Of a stretch of DNA of 27,305 bases, positions 15,901 to 23,379 are shown piece by piece; the first letter of the stretch is position 1, and each line of letters begins with the position of its first letter. Source of the stretch: Thiopontia sp964344785 (lineage in GTDB: Bacteria; Pseudomonadota; Gammaproteobacteria; GCF-002020875); contig CAYFOR010000027.1 of the NCBI GenBank assembly GCA_964344785.1, positions 1 to 27,305 on the forward strand, given 5' to 3'. Under the pieces are notes generated by a model. The model was not told the origin of the DNA and searched no databases. It was given only the letters and a program-made list of their open reading frames with translations. The position numbers were made by a program, and so were the translations under genes.

Positions 15901-16618
15901 GAAGGTCGATCTCTCGGATGCGGTTGAATCACTCTCGGTCAGTTCAACCACACTTTCCGTAAATCGTATTGGAAAACTGTTTCGTGACACGGCGATGACC
16001 ACCCGCAATGGTCGGCTGGCCTTTCATGGCGCAACGGCTGCCAAGGGTTCTCTCTGGCTCTATTACTCCACCAGTAACCAGCAGGATCTCTACAGTCCGG
16101 GGGACCAGAATCGGCTCTATGGAATCGTGGACCCCGACTTTCCCCATCCCCGGGTTGTGGTCTCTACTGCATCGGTCGATATCGAGCCGACCCTGATGGA
16201 TGCCGGTGTGGTTTCCACTACACCAACCTCCCAGTCCCAGTGCCCGCCACCACCCGACAGAGGCTGGTTCGCAACACTGGATGCCGGTATCAAGGTGACG
16301 GACCGGGCCAATGTCAAGAATGCGATCGTCTACTATCCGCTCTTTACGCCGAATGGCACCGATCAGTGTGCATCGGGTGATGCCGGCCTGGTCGGAGTCA
16401 ACATGTATTGCGGAAATACGCTTTTCTATCGTCAGGTCGGAGAGGGGATACTCAAGGGTGGGGTGCACCACCGCGGACAGACCTACTACTCGTTGGGGGG
16501 CGAGGTGCAGAGCAGTGCGCCAACTACCGAGGACCCCTGGGGCATCCAGAATAATGTAGTTGTCAGCCCTCCACCGTTGAATCGCGTTATTATCGACAGT
16601 TGGCGCGAAGAGTTTTGA
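12965..16618 (+). CDS. pilY1: PilY1-type pilus tip protein with NHL propeller inserted in its vWA domain
   Basis: PilY1 proteins cap type IV pili, act as adhesins or mechanosensors and regulate extension and retraction. This one has 1217 residues. The signal peptide is about 1-22. The vWA domain opens with the MIDAS motif DTSGS (42-46). About 52-355 then hold six NHL-like repeats, each pairing a P-x-(D/G)-I-A-V-type start with a (I/V)-(Q/T/S)-(K/R)-(F/Y)-type end. The vWA fold resumes at RLEQAKKVIKAI (from 357), with MIDAS Thr416 in GGGTYL and Asp460 in VISDG. From about 734 the C-terminal PilY1 propeller is clear (MVYAGSNGGILHAFKG, ELWGFIPPPLL, VYVPDFEGTLWKVDL). The usual Asp-rich calcium loop is not seen there; residues 953-963 occupy its place. 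The start overlaps the preceding stop. Confidence 0.9.
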   Translation: MVALRSLWVLFGLLLLSVGAVAKSPPPGVGASLPANIMLMLDTSGSMGWTLGATFERPYDIAVDGAGHIYLTEYYRNRVTKYDSAGNYLFSWGSYGSGSGYFYYPRGIAIDGSNNVYVADRSNHRIQKFSSDGTYINTIGASVLYRPGYVAVDSVGNLYVTEYNSNRVSKFNASGSLVARWGSYGSGNGQFRSPRGIAVDPNGFVYVSDTVNHRIQKFDSSGQYVNQIGGYGSSTGSMIYPSDIAVGSSSGYLFVMDRENDRIQRFNLADIPDALNTELTATEVTALNSNALVWGSWGSGDGQFNNPYGIGVLNSNGYSDENGLNDGDLLVAGYQNNRYQRFSEAGVHEQTVGTSNRLEQAKKVIKAIVSDSDLTRGANFGMITWNSSATLHTCISRSGAESIKSGIDSLTAGGGTYLNYAMAEAQNRFNTACWPYDTTQCLVGGEQVGLQKNFMIVISDGVWNGHSTAESIVTNMNQQYGVKTFVIGFMLGGDVGDDNYEALAAAGNPGLTPPASPLYAENWEELYAQLALAIRKAIDERLEFSFTSPVTMPALRKGNSLYRSHFIYHKDHQWEGHLTKYALSNRDGTLVEPPLWDAGAVLNLRSPDSRRLFTVEPSIDAPDQVNYDNFVESNAHQLAPILYPGAALAGVDPVPRAELLIRFVRGHDAFDEYAEANTAHNPAPSAEWRWKLADIYNAEVAVVSVPDAQVTTASEQSWRESYYRYLNGYQSFVTAHAARQEMVYAGSNGGILHAFKGSDGSELWGFIPPPLLDKLRNMDIHTEFANSSNSIYGVDGAVVVKDIRIEGSWKTVLLAGLGAGGRGYFALDVTDPDAPKHLFSVENQPEHDRVRVWSATGEMSEYSYSSGNTIAPEWDYSLLGEAWSTPVILNLHTTAGDRWVAVFGNGYNQNRDEIAQAALYVMDLENGGQLLLKAELDEVSGDVVNTVPASPVAINGDALSEFQHRGAVVYVPDFEGTLWKVDLSDAVESLSVSSTTLSVNRIGKLFRDTAMTTRNGRLAFHGATAAKGSLWLYYSTSNQQDLYSPGDQNRLYGIVDPDFPHPRVVVSTASVDIEPTLMDAGVVSTTPTSQSQCPPPPDRGWFATLDAGIKVTDRANVKNAIVYYPLFTPNGTDQCASGDAGLVGVNMYCGNTLFYRQVGEGILKGGVHHRGQTYYSLGGEVQSSAPTTEDPWGIQNNVVVSPPPLNRVIIDSWREEF

Positions 16619-16647
16619 CGAGATCATAGGGTAAGTACTCCGGCAAC

Positions 16648-18309
16648 ATGGGCCTTATTCAGTCGATTGCACGATCACAGGAGCAACTGGTGGCGATCTA
16701 TATCAGCCACCAGACCATCGGCGTTTCAGTGGTCAATGATCGAGGCAGGCTGCCCAAGGTCTCTGCCTTTGATTTTTCCCATATTGATCGTGACAGCCTG
16801 GATGGAGGCATTCCCTCATTTCTGGACTATCCCGACATTGCCGCAGAGAAGCTGCGTGAGCTGCTCAAGAAAAACCGTATTCGGCGCAAGGACGCCTCGA
16901 TCTCCATTCCGACCCATGATGTGATCATCCGCAAGGCGGAGATCCCGGTGATGAGTGATGATGAGTTTCGTGCTGCGGCCGAGATCGGCGGGCTGTGGGA
17001 TGCCTTCTCCTGGATGCCCTCCTCACCCGATGAGTATTTTGTCGATTTTCTCTCCTTCGGGCATGACCATGAGCAGGGCATGATGACCGCCTGCATGGTG
17101 GCGGCACCACTGGATGTCGTCAACCGCTATACCGAGATTATCCGTATGGCCGGGCTGCGAACGGTGATGATCGATACCCATAACTTTGCGATATGGCGTG
17201 CACTGAATCGCTGGATACAGCAGTCTGATGAGACGGCTGAGATTGCGATCTGTGAGTTTGTCTCGGATCGTGACTATGTGACCGTACTGAAGGATGGTAT
17301 TCCCGAGCTGACGGAGCTCTATGGAATGGAGCAGTTGCGCCAGCAGATGGTGGCCGGAGTCGAGATGCCGGAAGAGGCGCGGGCACAGCTGTTTGGCTCC
17401 TATGCCAGTCAGCTCTCCACGGTGTTGCAGAACCCTGTTCAGCCTGAATCGGAGGAGGAGAAGCTCCCCATCCTGCTGGTACTCTCGGATATTCCGACCA
17501 TCCAGCAGCATCATGACGAACTCAAGCAGGTGATGGAGGCACATGGTCTGCAATTGGGGGAACTGGATGAGATTTTCAGCGAACCACCGGTCATCGCAGA
17601 CAAACTGGAGACGGAACACAACCAGGCTGCACTGCTGGTCACACTGGGTCTGGGGTTGCGGAGGATCGAGCTGTTTCGAAGCAGCCACCAGATTCTCTGG
17701 GGAGCACGGGTGATCAATCTGCTGCCGGGGTATCGACAACTCAGGCGGGTACGCAAGCAACGTTTTCTGATCAACTTCTGGAGCGCACTGATTGGTATCC
17801 CCCTGCTTGCCGGGATGTTGTGGATCTATATGTTGCAGTCACAGCAGCAGCTGAAGCTGGCAACCGAGGTGGTGGAGTTTGACCGTCTGAATCGCTCCAT
17901 TACACATCTGAACCAGACATTGAGTGAACGGGGTGAAGCGCTCTCCCGCCTCAATCGCCTGCTCAAGGTGGCCTCCCGAATCGGCAACAACTACGCACTG
18001 AGTTACACCTTGCTGGAACATCTGGTGGAACGTGTTCCACTGGATGTCCGTCTTGACCAGGTGAGTTGGGATGAGCGGGGTATCCTGTCGATTGAAGGAG
18101 TGGCCAGCAGTGATGACGAGATACTCAAAATGGTGGATGCGCTACGGTCCGACCCACTGCTGCAGCGTGTTTCACTAACCTTGATTGCCCAGGAAAAGGC
18201 TGAAAACAGCAGCAGTACCGCCCACGTTGTACAAAAAGAGCGAGGCTTTCTGTTGGAGTGTGAAGTGGCGGCAACCGCGATGAAAGAGGTAGAGCTCGGT
18301 GGCCATTGA
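16648..18309 (+). CDS. PilM-PilN fusion, type IV pilus inner-membrane assembly protein
   Basis: The 553-residue protein joins two normally separate subunits. Residues 1 to about 350 resemble the actin-like cytoplasmic PilM (MGLIQSIARSQEQLVAIYI..., RKAEIPVMSDDEFRAAAEI...). INLLP at 356-360 is the PilN N-terminal motif that normally docks into PilM. A basic stretch, a transmembrane helix (about 374-396), a coiled-coil-like segment and a PilN-like periplasmic domain (VPLDVRLDQVSWDERGILSIEGVASS) follow. The frame is continuous, with no stop or start at the join. It would connect the cytoplasmic motors to the periplasmic PilO/PilP. It lies 29 bp after pilY1 and overlaps pilO by 11 bp. MshI-like proteins of MSHA pili are the closest alternative. 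Confidence 0.83.
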   Translation: MGLIQSIARSQEQLVAIYISHQTIGVSVVNDRGRLPKVSAFDFSHIDRDSLDGGIPSFLDYPDIAAEKLRELLKKNRIRRKDASISIPTHDVIIRKAEIPVMSDDEFRAAAEIGGLWDAFSWMPSSPDEYFVDFLSFGHDHEQGMMTACMVAAPLDVVNRYTEIIRMAGLRTVMIDTHNFAIWRALNRWIQQSDETAEIAICEFVSDRDYVTVLKDGIPELTELYGMEQLRQQMVAGVEMPEEARAQLFGSYASQLSTVLQNPVQPESEEEKLPILLVLSDIPTIQQHHDELKQVMEAHGLQLGELDEIFSEPPVIADKLETEHNQAALLVTLGLGLRRIELFRSSHQILWGARVINLLPGYRQLRRVRKQRFLINFWSALIGIPLLAGMLWIYMLQSQQQLKLATEVVEFDRLNRSITHLNQTLSERGEALSRLNRLLKVASRIGNNYALSYTLLEHLVERVPLDVRLDQVSWDERGILSIEGVASSDDEILKMVDALRSDPLLQRVSLTLIAQEKAENSSSTAHVVQKERGFLLECEVAATAMKEVELGGH

Positions 18310-19045
18310 CTGGAATGCCGATGTCGGCGATCTGCTCAAACAGCTCTTCTCCGCTGAAGGCGGTGAAAAGCAGGAGCGTCCGAGTGGAAACGAAACCATC
18401 GGGATTGCGCTGTTGTGGCCGCTTCTGCTGGTGCTGCTTGCAGGCAACTTCCTCTGGTTGCTCTATCTGCCGTCAGAACAGGAGATCACTCGGCAGCAGA
18501 GCAGAGTGGAGCAGATTCCGCAGCTCAGGCTGAACAAGGTCGAGCTGCAAGTGCTGGCCAAGAGAAACCGGCAGGCGATTGATGAAGCGAATATCCAGGT
18601 GGAGGCGCTCCATCGCATGATGTTTGCGCATCGGGAGATCGATCAACTCTATCGAAAGATTCATGAGTGGGCGAGGGTCAACCGGATTGAGGTATTGACC
18701 TTGAAGAAGCTCGATGTCGCGCCGGTGGTGGAGGAGACGACTCCCCGGAATGGCGGTACTGCACAGCCTGCTGCACACTCTTCTGCACCAGCTGATCCAC
18801 TGTTCTACCGGATTCGCCTGAAGCTGCGTGCCCATGGCGAGTTCCTCGATTATCTGAAATTGCGTGAAGCACTGCTCGGATTTGGTAAGATGATCCATGT
18901 CAATGAGGAGAAAATCCGCTCACTGCGGGTCAGTAGCGGACGTTCAGAGGGGGGGGATCGCTATCTGGATGAGGGCAAGGTGGTGATCGAAATGGTGCTT
19001 TCAGCCTATCAAAGCGATGCGAGCAGCCGGGGGAGTGCAAGATGA
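18299..19045 (+). CDS. pilO: PilO-like inner-membrane alignment protein
   Basis: PilO forms a heterodimer with PilN and binds PilP, making the periplasmic alignment ring of the pilus machine. The 248-residue product has a cytoplasmic N-terminus, one transmembrane helix (about 34-57), a coiled-coil segment (about 60-125) and a compact periplasmic domain (FYRIRLKLRAHGEFLDYLKLREALLGF), with a low-complexity linker at about 140-155. The GTG start at 18299 lies inside the 3' end of pilMN. The 3' end makes an ATGA overlap with pilP. The identity rests on topology and gene order more than on strong motif matches; MshJ-like is equivalent. Confidence 0.78.
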   Translation: MAIDWNADVGDLLKQLFSAEGGEKQERPSGNETIGIALLWPLLLVLLAGNFLWLLYLPSEQEITRQQSRVEQIPQLRLNKVELQVLAKRNRQAIDEANIQVEALHRMMFAHREIDQLYRKIHEWARVNRIEVLTLKKLDVAPVVEETTPRNGGTAQPAAHSSAPADPLFYRIRLKLRAHGEFLDYLKLREALLGFGKMIHVNEEKIRSLRVSSGRSEGGDRYLDEGKVVIEMVLSAYQSDASSRGSAR

Positions 19046-19464
19046 ACTTTCAGAGAGTCTGGGTTGAATGTCGGTTTTCCTGGATGGTTGTCGTGCTATC
19101 CGTTGTGACCGTACCACTCCATGCCGAAGAGAAACGCAATCCGTTCATGAGTCAGCGAGCCATTGTCCAGCAAGGTCCGGTTGCGCCGGTACAGCAGGAA
19201 GAGAAGCAGGAACGCTATCTTCCGCCACGGGTGCGTGATGCGCTGCAGAGCTATCAGTTGATTGGTGTGATGGAGGGGAAACTGGGCACCGTTGCGCTGG
19301 TTCGCACACGTCTTGGGGAGCAGCTCGTCATCCACCAGGGTGAGCAGTTGGGCAGGGAGCAGGCGAAGGTACATGCCATCGATGCACATTCGGTCACGGT
19401 TCACCAGGGAGAACAGGTGATGCGGCTGACCGTCGGTACAGTTGCCACACCGGTGGTGGAGTAG
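19042..19464 (+). CDS. pilP: PilP-like periplasmic pilus protein
   Basis: PilP links the PilN/PilO inner-membrane subcomplex to the secretin. The 140-residue product has an N-terminal hydrophobic segment ending in PLHA-EE, then KRNPFM, matching the RDPF-like motif common at the start of mature PilP. The ending domain (YQLIGVMEGKLGTVALVRTRLGEQLVIHQGEQLG...) is the small beta-sandwich that binds the secretin N0 domain. Unlike Pseudomonas PilP it has no lipobox cysteine, and it is shorter than the usual 175 or so residues. The start overlaps the pilO stop, and the secretin gene begins 3 bp later. Confidence 0.8.
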   Translation: MNFQRVWVECRFSWMVVVLSVVTVPLHAEEKRNPFMSQRAIVQQGPVAPVQQEEKQERYLPPRVRDALQSYQLIGVMEGKLGTVALVRTRLGEQLVIHQGEQLGREQAKVHAIDAHSVTVHQGEQVMRLTVGTVATPVVE

Positions 19465-19467
19465 AGA

Positions 19468-21036
19468 ATGATGAAGGTGATGAGACTTCTGTTTGGAATC
19501 GTACTGCTCCTGCTGTTGAGTGGATGTGACGATCAGCGGGTCAAGCCGGACAAGGATGAACGGTTTGGAATCGCAACCAAGAAGGTGATGGACGAAGGCA
19601 AGGAGCGGCTGGAGAAAAATGCAGCGATGGGGCCGATCATTACCGACCGGCAACAACTTTCACGGCAGCAGAAACGGCGTACATTCATCGGAAAAGAGGA
19701 GAAGAAGAACCACCTGAAAGTGCGCACCACCGATGGTTCCGAGATCTTTCCGGTGTCGCTTCATTTTATCGGTGTGGATGTCCACAAGGGGTTCGAGATG
19801 TTTGCCGAGATGGTGAACCGCAATATTCTGGTGGGTGACGAGGTCAAGGGGGAGATTACCGCACAGCTCTCCAATGTGCCATGGGACAAGGCACTGGATG
19901 CGATACTCAACATGAAGGACCTGGCCAAGCATGTGGACCATGAGGCCAACATCATTCGTATTCACCAGCGTAGCGTATTGAGTGGGCAGGAGGCGTATGA
20001 TCGCCAGCGGGCCGAGGCACTGAAACAGACACTGGAACTGAATGAGGCGCTTGAACCACTCTACACCGAGATCTTTCAGCTCCATTATGCAGACCCGGAG
20101 CAGATCAAGGGGGAACTTGAGACGATTCTTTCGGCCACCGCCGGGGGCAAGGGGGCGACGATTACCATCGATGTACGGACCCGGTCACTGATTGTACAAT
20201 CGACCAAAGGCAATCTGGATCTGGTCGAGAAACTGATTACCAAGATGGACCTGCGTACCGAACAGGTGCTGATCGAGGCCTTTATCGTTGAGGTCAAGGA
20301 CAACTTCAAGGAGGAGTTTGGTGCCCGCCTGGGAACGGCCTATCGTCAGCTTGATCGTACAGGAAGACGTACCAAGGAGGTGATGGGTATCAACTCTCCT
20401 ACCGTGATTACAGACTATTCAGGCGGGGTCTCTGCCTCAACTCCGCAGTATGAGACCACCTTCGCCTCCGGCGGCTCCAACGACATCTTCAACCATCTGG
20501 TTACGGGGGCGGGGATTGGTCTGATCCATCGAACGCCGCTGTTTGATCTGAAGTTCGAACTGAGTGCGCTGGAGGAAGATGGAATCACCAATATCGTCTC
20601 CAACCCGCGAGTATTCACCCTCAACAACACCACCGCGACGATCGAGCAGGGTGATCAGATCCCTTACAAGTCATCCAATGCCGATGGTGTTCCGACGACT
20701 GAGTTCAAGGATGCGAAGGTCAGCCTGGATGTAACCCCAAGCGTGGTGGGGGATGGTAACCTGTTGCTGGAGCTGGAGGTACACAAGGACTCTGTGGAGG
20801 CACAGAATGCGGGCAGCGAACCGCCCATTACCCAGCGAATCATCAAGACCAAGTTGCTGGTGCCCAACCAGAGTACGGTTGTCATTGGCGGCATCTACAC
20901 CCAGACCAATACCGAGGCAACCGTCAAGGTACCATTCCTCGGAGATCTGCCGGGCATTGGAAAGCTGTTTCGCAAGGAGACCGAGAATGAGGAGCGCAAG
21001 GAGCTGATGATCTTTATTTCACCTTATATTATTTAG
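19468..21036 (+). CDS. pilQ: Type IV pilus secretin (PilQ/MshL-like lipoprotein)
   Basis: The secretin forms the outer-membrane channel through which the pilus passes. The 522-residue protein starts with a lipoprotein signal (LLLLLSGC, Cys20). An STN/N0-like domain (about 90-170: VSLHFIGVDVHKGFEMFAEMV..., WDKALDAIL) and a secretin N1 domain (about 190-270) follow. The secretin core has the signature VPFLGDLPGIGKLFR and ends ELMIFISPYII. There is no AMIN peptidoglycan-binding domain, so it is shorter than Pseudomonas PilQ and closer to MshL. Residues +2 and +3 after the lipid cysteine are Asp-Asp. GGAG at 19458-19461 supports the start. The last base of the TAG stop is also the first base of an inserted inverted-repeat element. 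Confidence 0.92.
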   Translation: MMKVMRLLFGIVLLLLLSGCDDQRVKPDKDERFGIATKKVMDEGKERLEKNAAMGPIITDRQQLSRQQKRRTFIGKEEKKNHLKVRTTDGSEIFPVSLHFIGVDVHKGFEMFAEMVNRNILVGDEVKGEITAQLSNVPWDKALDAILNMKDLAKHVDHEANIIRIHQRSVLSGQEAYDRQRAEALKQTLELNEALEPLYTEIFQLHYADPEQIKGELETILSATAGGKGATITIDVRTRSLIVQSTKGNLDLVEKLITKMDLRTEQVLIEAFIVEVKDNFKEEFGARLGTAYRQLDRTGRRTKEVMGINSPTVITDYSGGVSASTPQYETTFASGGSNDIFNHLVTGAGIGLIHRTPLFDLKFELSALEEDGITNIVSNPRVFTLNNTTATIEQGDQIPYKSSNADGVPTTEFKDAKVSLDVTPSVVGDGNLLLELEVHKDSVEAQNAGSEPPITQRIIKTKLLVPNQSTVVIGGIYTQTNTEATVKVPFLGDLPGIGKLFRKETENEERKELMIFISPYII

Positions 21037-21300
21037 GGCCTGTTAACACTATTTAAGCCACCTCTGTTAAGTCTGAATTTGTACCAATCGAGGCGTGAGG
21101 AGTGAGGTTTGGTTATTCCAAATGAATGACGAGCAACAATGAGTGGTACAAATTCAGGCTTAACCCAAAGGGCCGGGCCCAATTTTTGTACTGCTGCGTT
21201 GTCAATCGCTGATGTAGAGCAACTACACTGCGCTCATTCCGCCTTGTAGAACAAAAATTGGGCTCCGGCAGTGATGGCTTATAATAGTGTTAACAGGCCC
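21036..21300. mobile_element. MITE-like inverted-repeat element between pilQ and pilB
   Basis: The element has perfect 18-bp terminal inverted repeats (21036-21053 and 21283-21300, beginning GGGCCTGTTAACAC), with weaker matching inward to about 27 bp. It is flanked by TA on both sides, compatible with a TA target duplication. Inside are two further hairpins: 21066-21086 with 21144-21164 (20 of 21 match), and 21177-21189 with 21251-21263 (13 of 13). There is no transposase gene, so it would have to be mobilised in trans or be a fossil. The pilQ stop codon TAG is formed across the left boundary and would also exist without the insertion. Confidence 0.75.
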
Positions 21301-21398
21301 TAGTGAAATGCATCAGATTTGGATGTGGGCTGTGATATGGATACCACGACAACGCTGATCTTTATTCCGAGAGGATCCTCCATATCCTTTCTTCACTT
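21301..21398. other. remaining intergenic DNA before the pilB promoter
   Basis: Together with the inverted-repeat element and the pilB leader, this fills the 463-bp gap between pilQ and pilB. I see no gene or clear terminator in it. Confidence 0.5.
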
Positions 21399-21426
21399 TT
21401 GAATACCATGTGTCAGGCAATATAAT
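21399..21426 (+). promoter_or_regulatory. sigma70-type promoter for pilB-pilC
   Basis: TTGAAT (21399-21404) and a perfect TATAAT (21421-21426) are separated by 16 bp. Transcription would start near 21433, giving a leader of about 67 nt. This fits pilB-pilC being transcribed separately from the upstream pilus operon, which is cut off by the inserted element. Confidence 0.55.
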
Positions 21427-21499
21427 TGATAGAGATGAGTGATCGGGTACAGTCGGTCTCTCAGCCAGGAATCGTTAATTCGTTAATACAGAGTCAATA

Positions 21500-23368
21500 A
21501 TGAGTCAATCCTCCTCCCTCTTTGAGTCGGCCAAGGTTGCCGACATGGAGCGCCTACAGCCCTTGTCTGTATCTGCTCAGGAGACTGTATCCGCTACGGA
21601 GCATCTGGATGAGGGTGGTCTTGACAAGGGGGTTCCGCTGAAGACGGTTGATCTGCTGGATCAGCCGCTGGATGATGCGGTGATACAACAGCTGCAGTCG
21701 GACCAGATCGGCATGCGTGAGGATGTGCCGCAGATGATTCCGGCGGATATTCTGGTTCGCGCCAGTGTATTGACCGAACCACAGGTGACCTCCTTGAAGG
21801 GGGCCGGACAGAATCAGCCGGATTATGACCTGATCTGCGATGTCATCAGCAAGCGAATCGTCACCGAAGAGCACATGGTGGAGCTTCTAGTGCGTGAATA
21901 TGGATATCAACGGGTCTATCTGCGTCGAAAGGTCGATATCGAAACAGCGGCACTCTACAACTATGATGTTGAAAAGCTGGAACAGGCACGCATTCTCCCC
22001 TACAAGAAGCAGGGAGAGACGCTCTATGTTGCGGTGGCCGATGAGCGGGGATTGCTGGAATTCCCGGACTTTGCCCCGATCGATCAGGCGACTGTGGTGC
22101 CCGGCATCACCTCGATCAAGGAACTCAATGAGGGGTTTGTCGAGGTCCGGGAACGGATGTCGGCACTCAGAAAGGGGGAGACGGCCTCCTCCTTTTCCGG
22201 TGATGTGATCGGATTTGTGGAGCTGTTGCTGCATGCATCGGTCTCCGATGGTGTCAGTGATATCCACATCGAGCCCTATGCCAAAAGTGCAACGATTCGT
22301 CGGCGCATTGATGGGGTAATGCAGACCTGGCCAGTCAGTGAGTTTCTGTTTGATAATTTTGTTGCGGTGATTGCCAGGGTCAAGATTCTTGCGGCACTCA
22401 ATATCTCGGAGCGGCGCTTGCCTCAGGATGGGGCGATTACCATCGAGCACGATAACCTCGATATCGATATTCGTGTTTCGGTACTGCCGGCGCTGTTCGG
22501 TGAGCGGGTGGTGATGCGAATCCTCAACAAGGGATCGCTCGATATGAATATCGACACTCTCGGATTTGGTGATCTTGAACTGGATCTGCTCAAGCAGGCC
22601 GTCGATGCACCACAGGGGCTGGTGCTGGTGACCGGTCCTACCGGTAGCGGAAAGAGCACCACACTCTACTCCGTGCTCAACCGTATCAATCAGCCGGAAC
22701 TCAATATCCTCACTGCGGAAGACCCGGTTGAATATCAGATGGAGGGGGTTGGACAGGTTCAGATCAAGGAGGAGATCGGCCTCACCTTTGCCTCGGTGTT
22801 GCGCTCCTTCCTGCGACAGGACCCCGATGTCATTCTGGTCGGAGAGATCCGCGACAAGGAGACCGTCGATATCGCCATCAAGGCGGCACTGACCGGCCAT
22901 CTGGTGCTGAGTACACTCCACACCAATGACGCAATCAGCACCATCTCCCGTCTGATCAATATCGGGGTTCCCCCCTATCTGATTACCTCATCATTGAAAC
23001 TGGTGGTTGCACAGCGGCTGTCACGCAAGAACTGCAAGGAGTGTCGTGAGTCCGACACGGCCGTCACTGCTGCAGATCTCCGCAAGATCGGTTTTTCCGA
23101 GGAAGAGGCCGATGGGTTGACGGTATACCATGGCAAGGGGTGTCCTGTCTGTCATGGCACCGGCTACAAGGGACGGCAGGGCATCTATGAGGTACTGCCG
23201 ATCAGTGGGACGGTGCGTGAAGCGGTAGAACAGCAGAAGAGTATCGATGAGGTTTTCGATACCGCACTACGCGATGGTTTTCGAACCATGCAGGAGATTG
23301 CACGGGAGATGATCGTTTCGGGTGATCTGTCTCTGGTGGAGTACAGCCGCGTAATGCTGATCAACTGA
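21500..23368 (+). CDS. pilB: Type IV pilus assembly (extension) ATPase PilB/GspE family
   Basis: PilB is the hexameric cytoplasmic motor that hydrolyses ATP to turn PilC and add pilins to the fibre. The 622-residue protein has an acidic, poorly conserved N-terminal extension (about 1-70), a T2SSE/MshEN-like N-domain (about 75-200) and the ATPase core. Walker A is GPTGSGKSTT (379-388), Walker B is ILVGEIRD (Glu449), and an Asp/His-box region precedes the zinc tetracysteine Cys512, Cys515, Cys548, Cys551. The RLGxxL-type c-di-GMP motif of MshE is not evident. The ATG at 21500 has little Shine-Dalgarno support, whereas the ATG at 21545 has AAGG 8 nt upstream and may be the real start. Confidence 0.93.
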   Translation: MSQSSSLFESAKVADMERLQPLSVSAQETVSATEHLDEGGLDKGVPLKTVDLLDQPLDDAVIQQLQSDQIGMREDVPQMIPADILVRASVLTEPQVTSLKGAGQNQPDYDLICDVISKRIVTEEHMVELLVREYGYQRVYLRRKVDIETAALYNYDVEKLEQARILPYKKQGETLYVAVADERGLLEFPDFAPIDQATVVPGITSIKELNEGFVEVRERMSALRKGETASSFSGDVIGFVELLLHASVSDGVSDIHIEPYAKSATIRRRIDGVMQTWPVSEFLFDNFVAVIARVKILAALNISERRLPQDGAITIEHDNLDIDIRVSVLPALFGERVVMRILNKGSLDMNIDTLGFGDLELDLLKQAVDAPQGLVLVTGPTGSGKSTTLYSVLNRINQPELNILTAEDPVEYQMEGVGQVQIKEEIGLTFASVLRSFLRQDPDVILVGEIRDKETVDIAIKAALTGHLVLSTLHTNDAISTISRLINIGVPPYLITSSLKLVVAQRLSRKNCKECRESDTAVTAADLRKIGFSEEEADGLTVYHGKGCPVCHGTGYKGRQGIYEVLPISGTVREAVEQQKSIDEVFDTALRDGFRTMQEIAREMIVSGDLSLVEYSRVMLIN

Positions 23369-23379
23369 TTGAGTGATTC

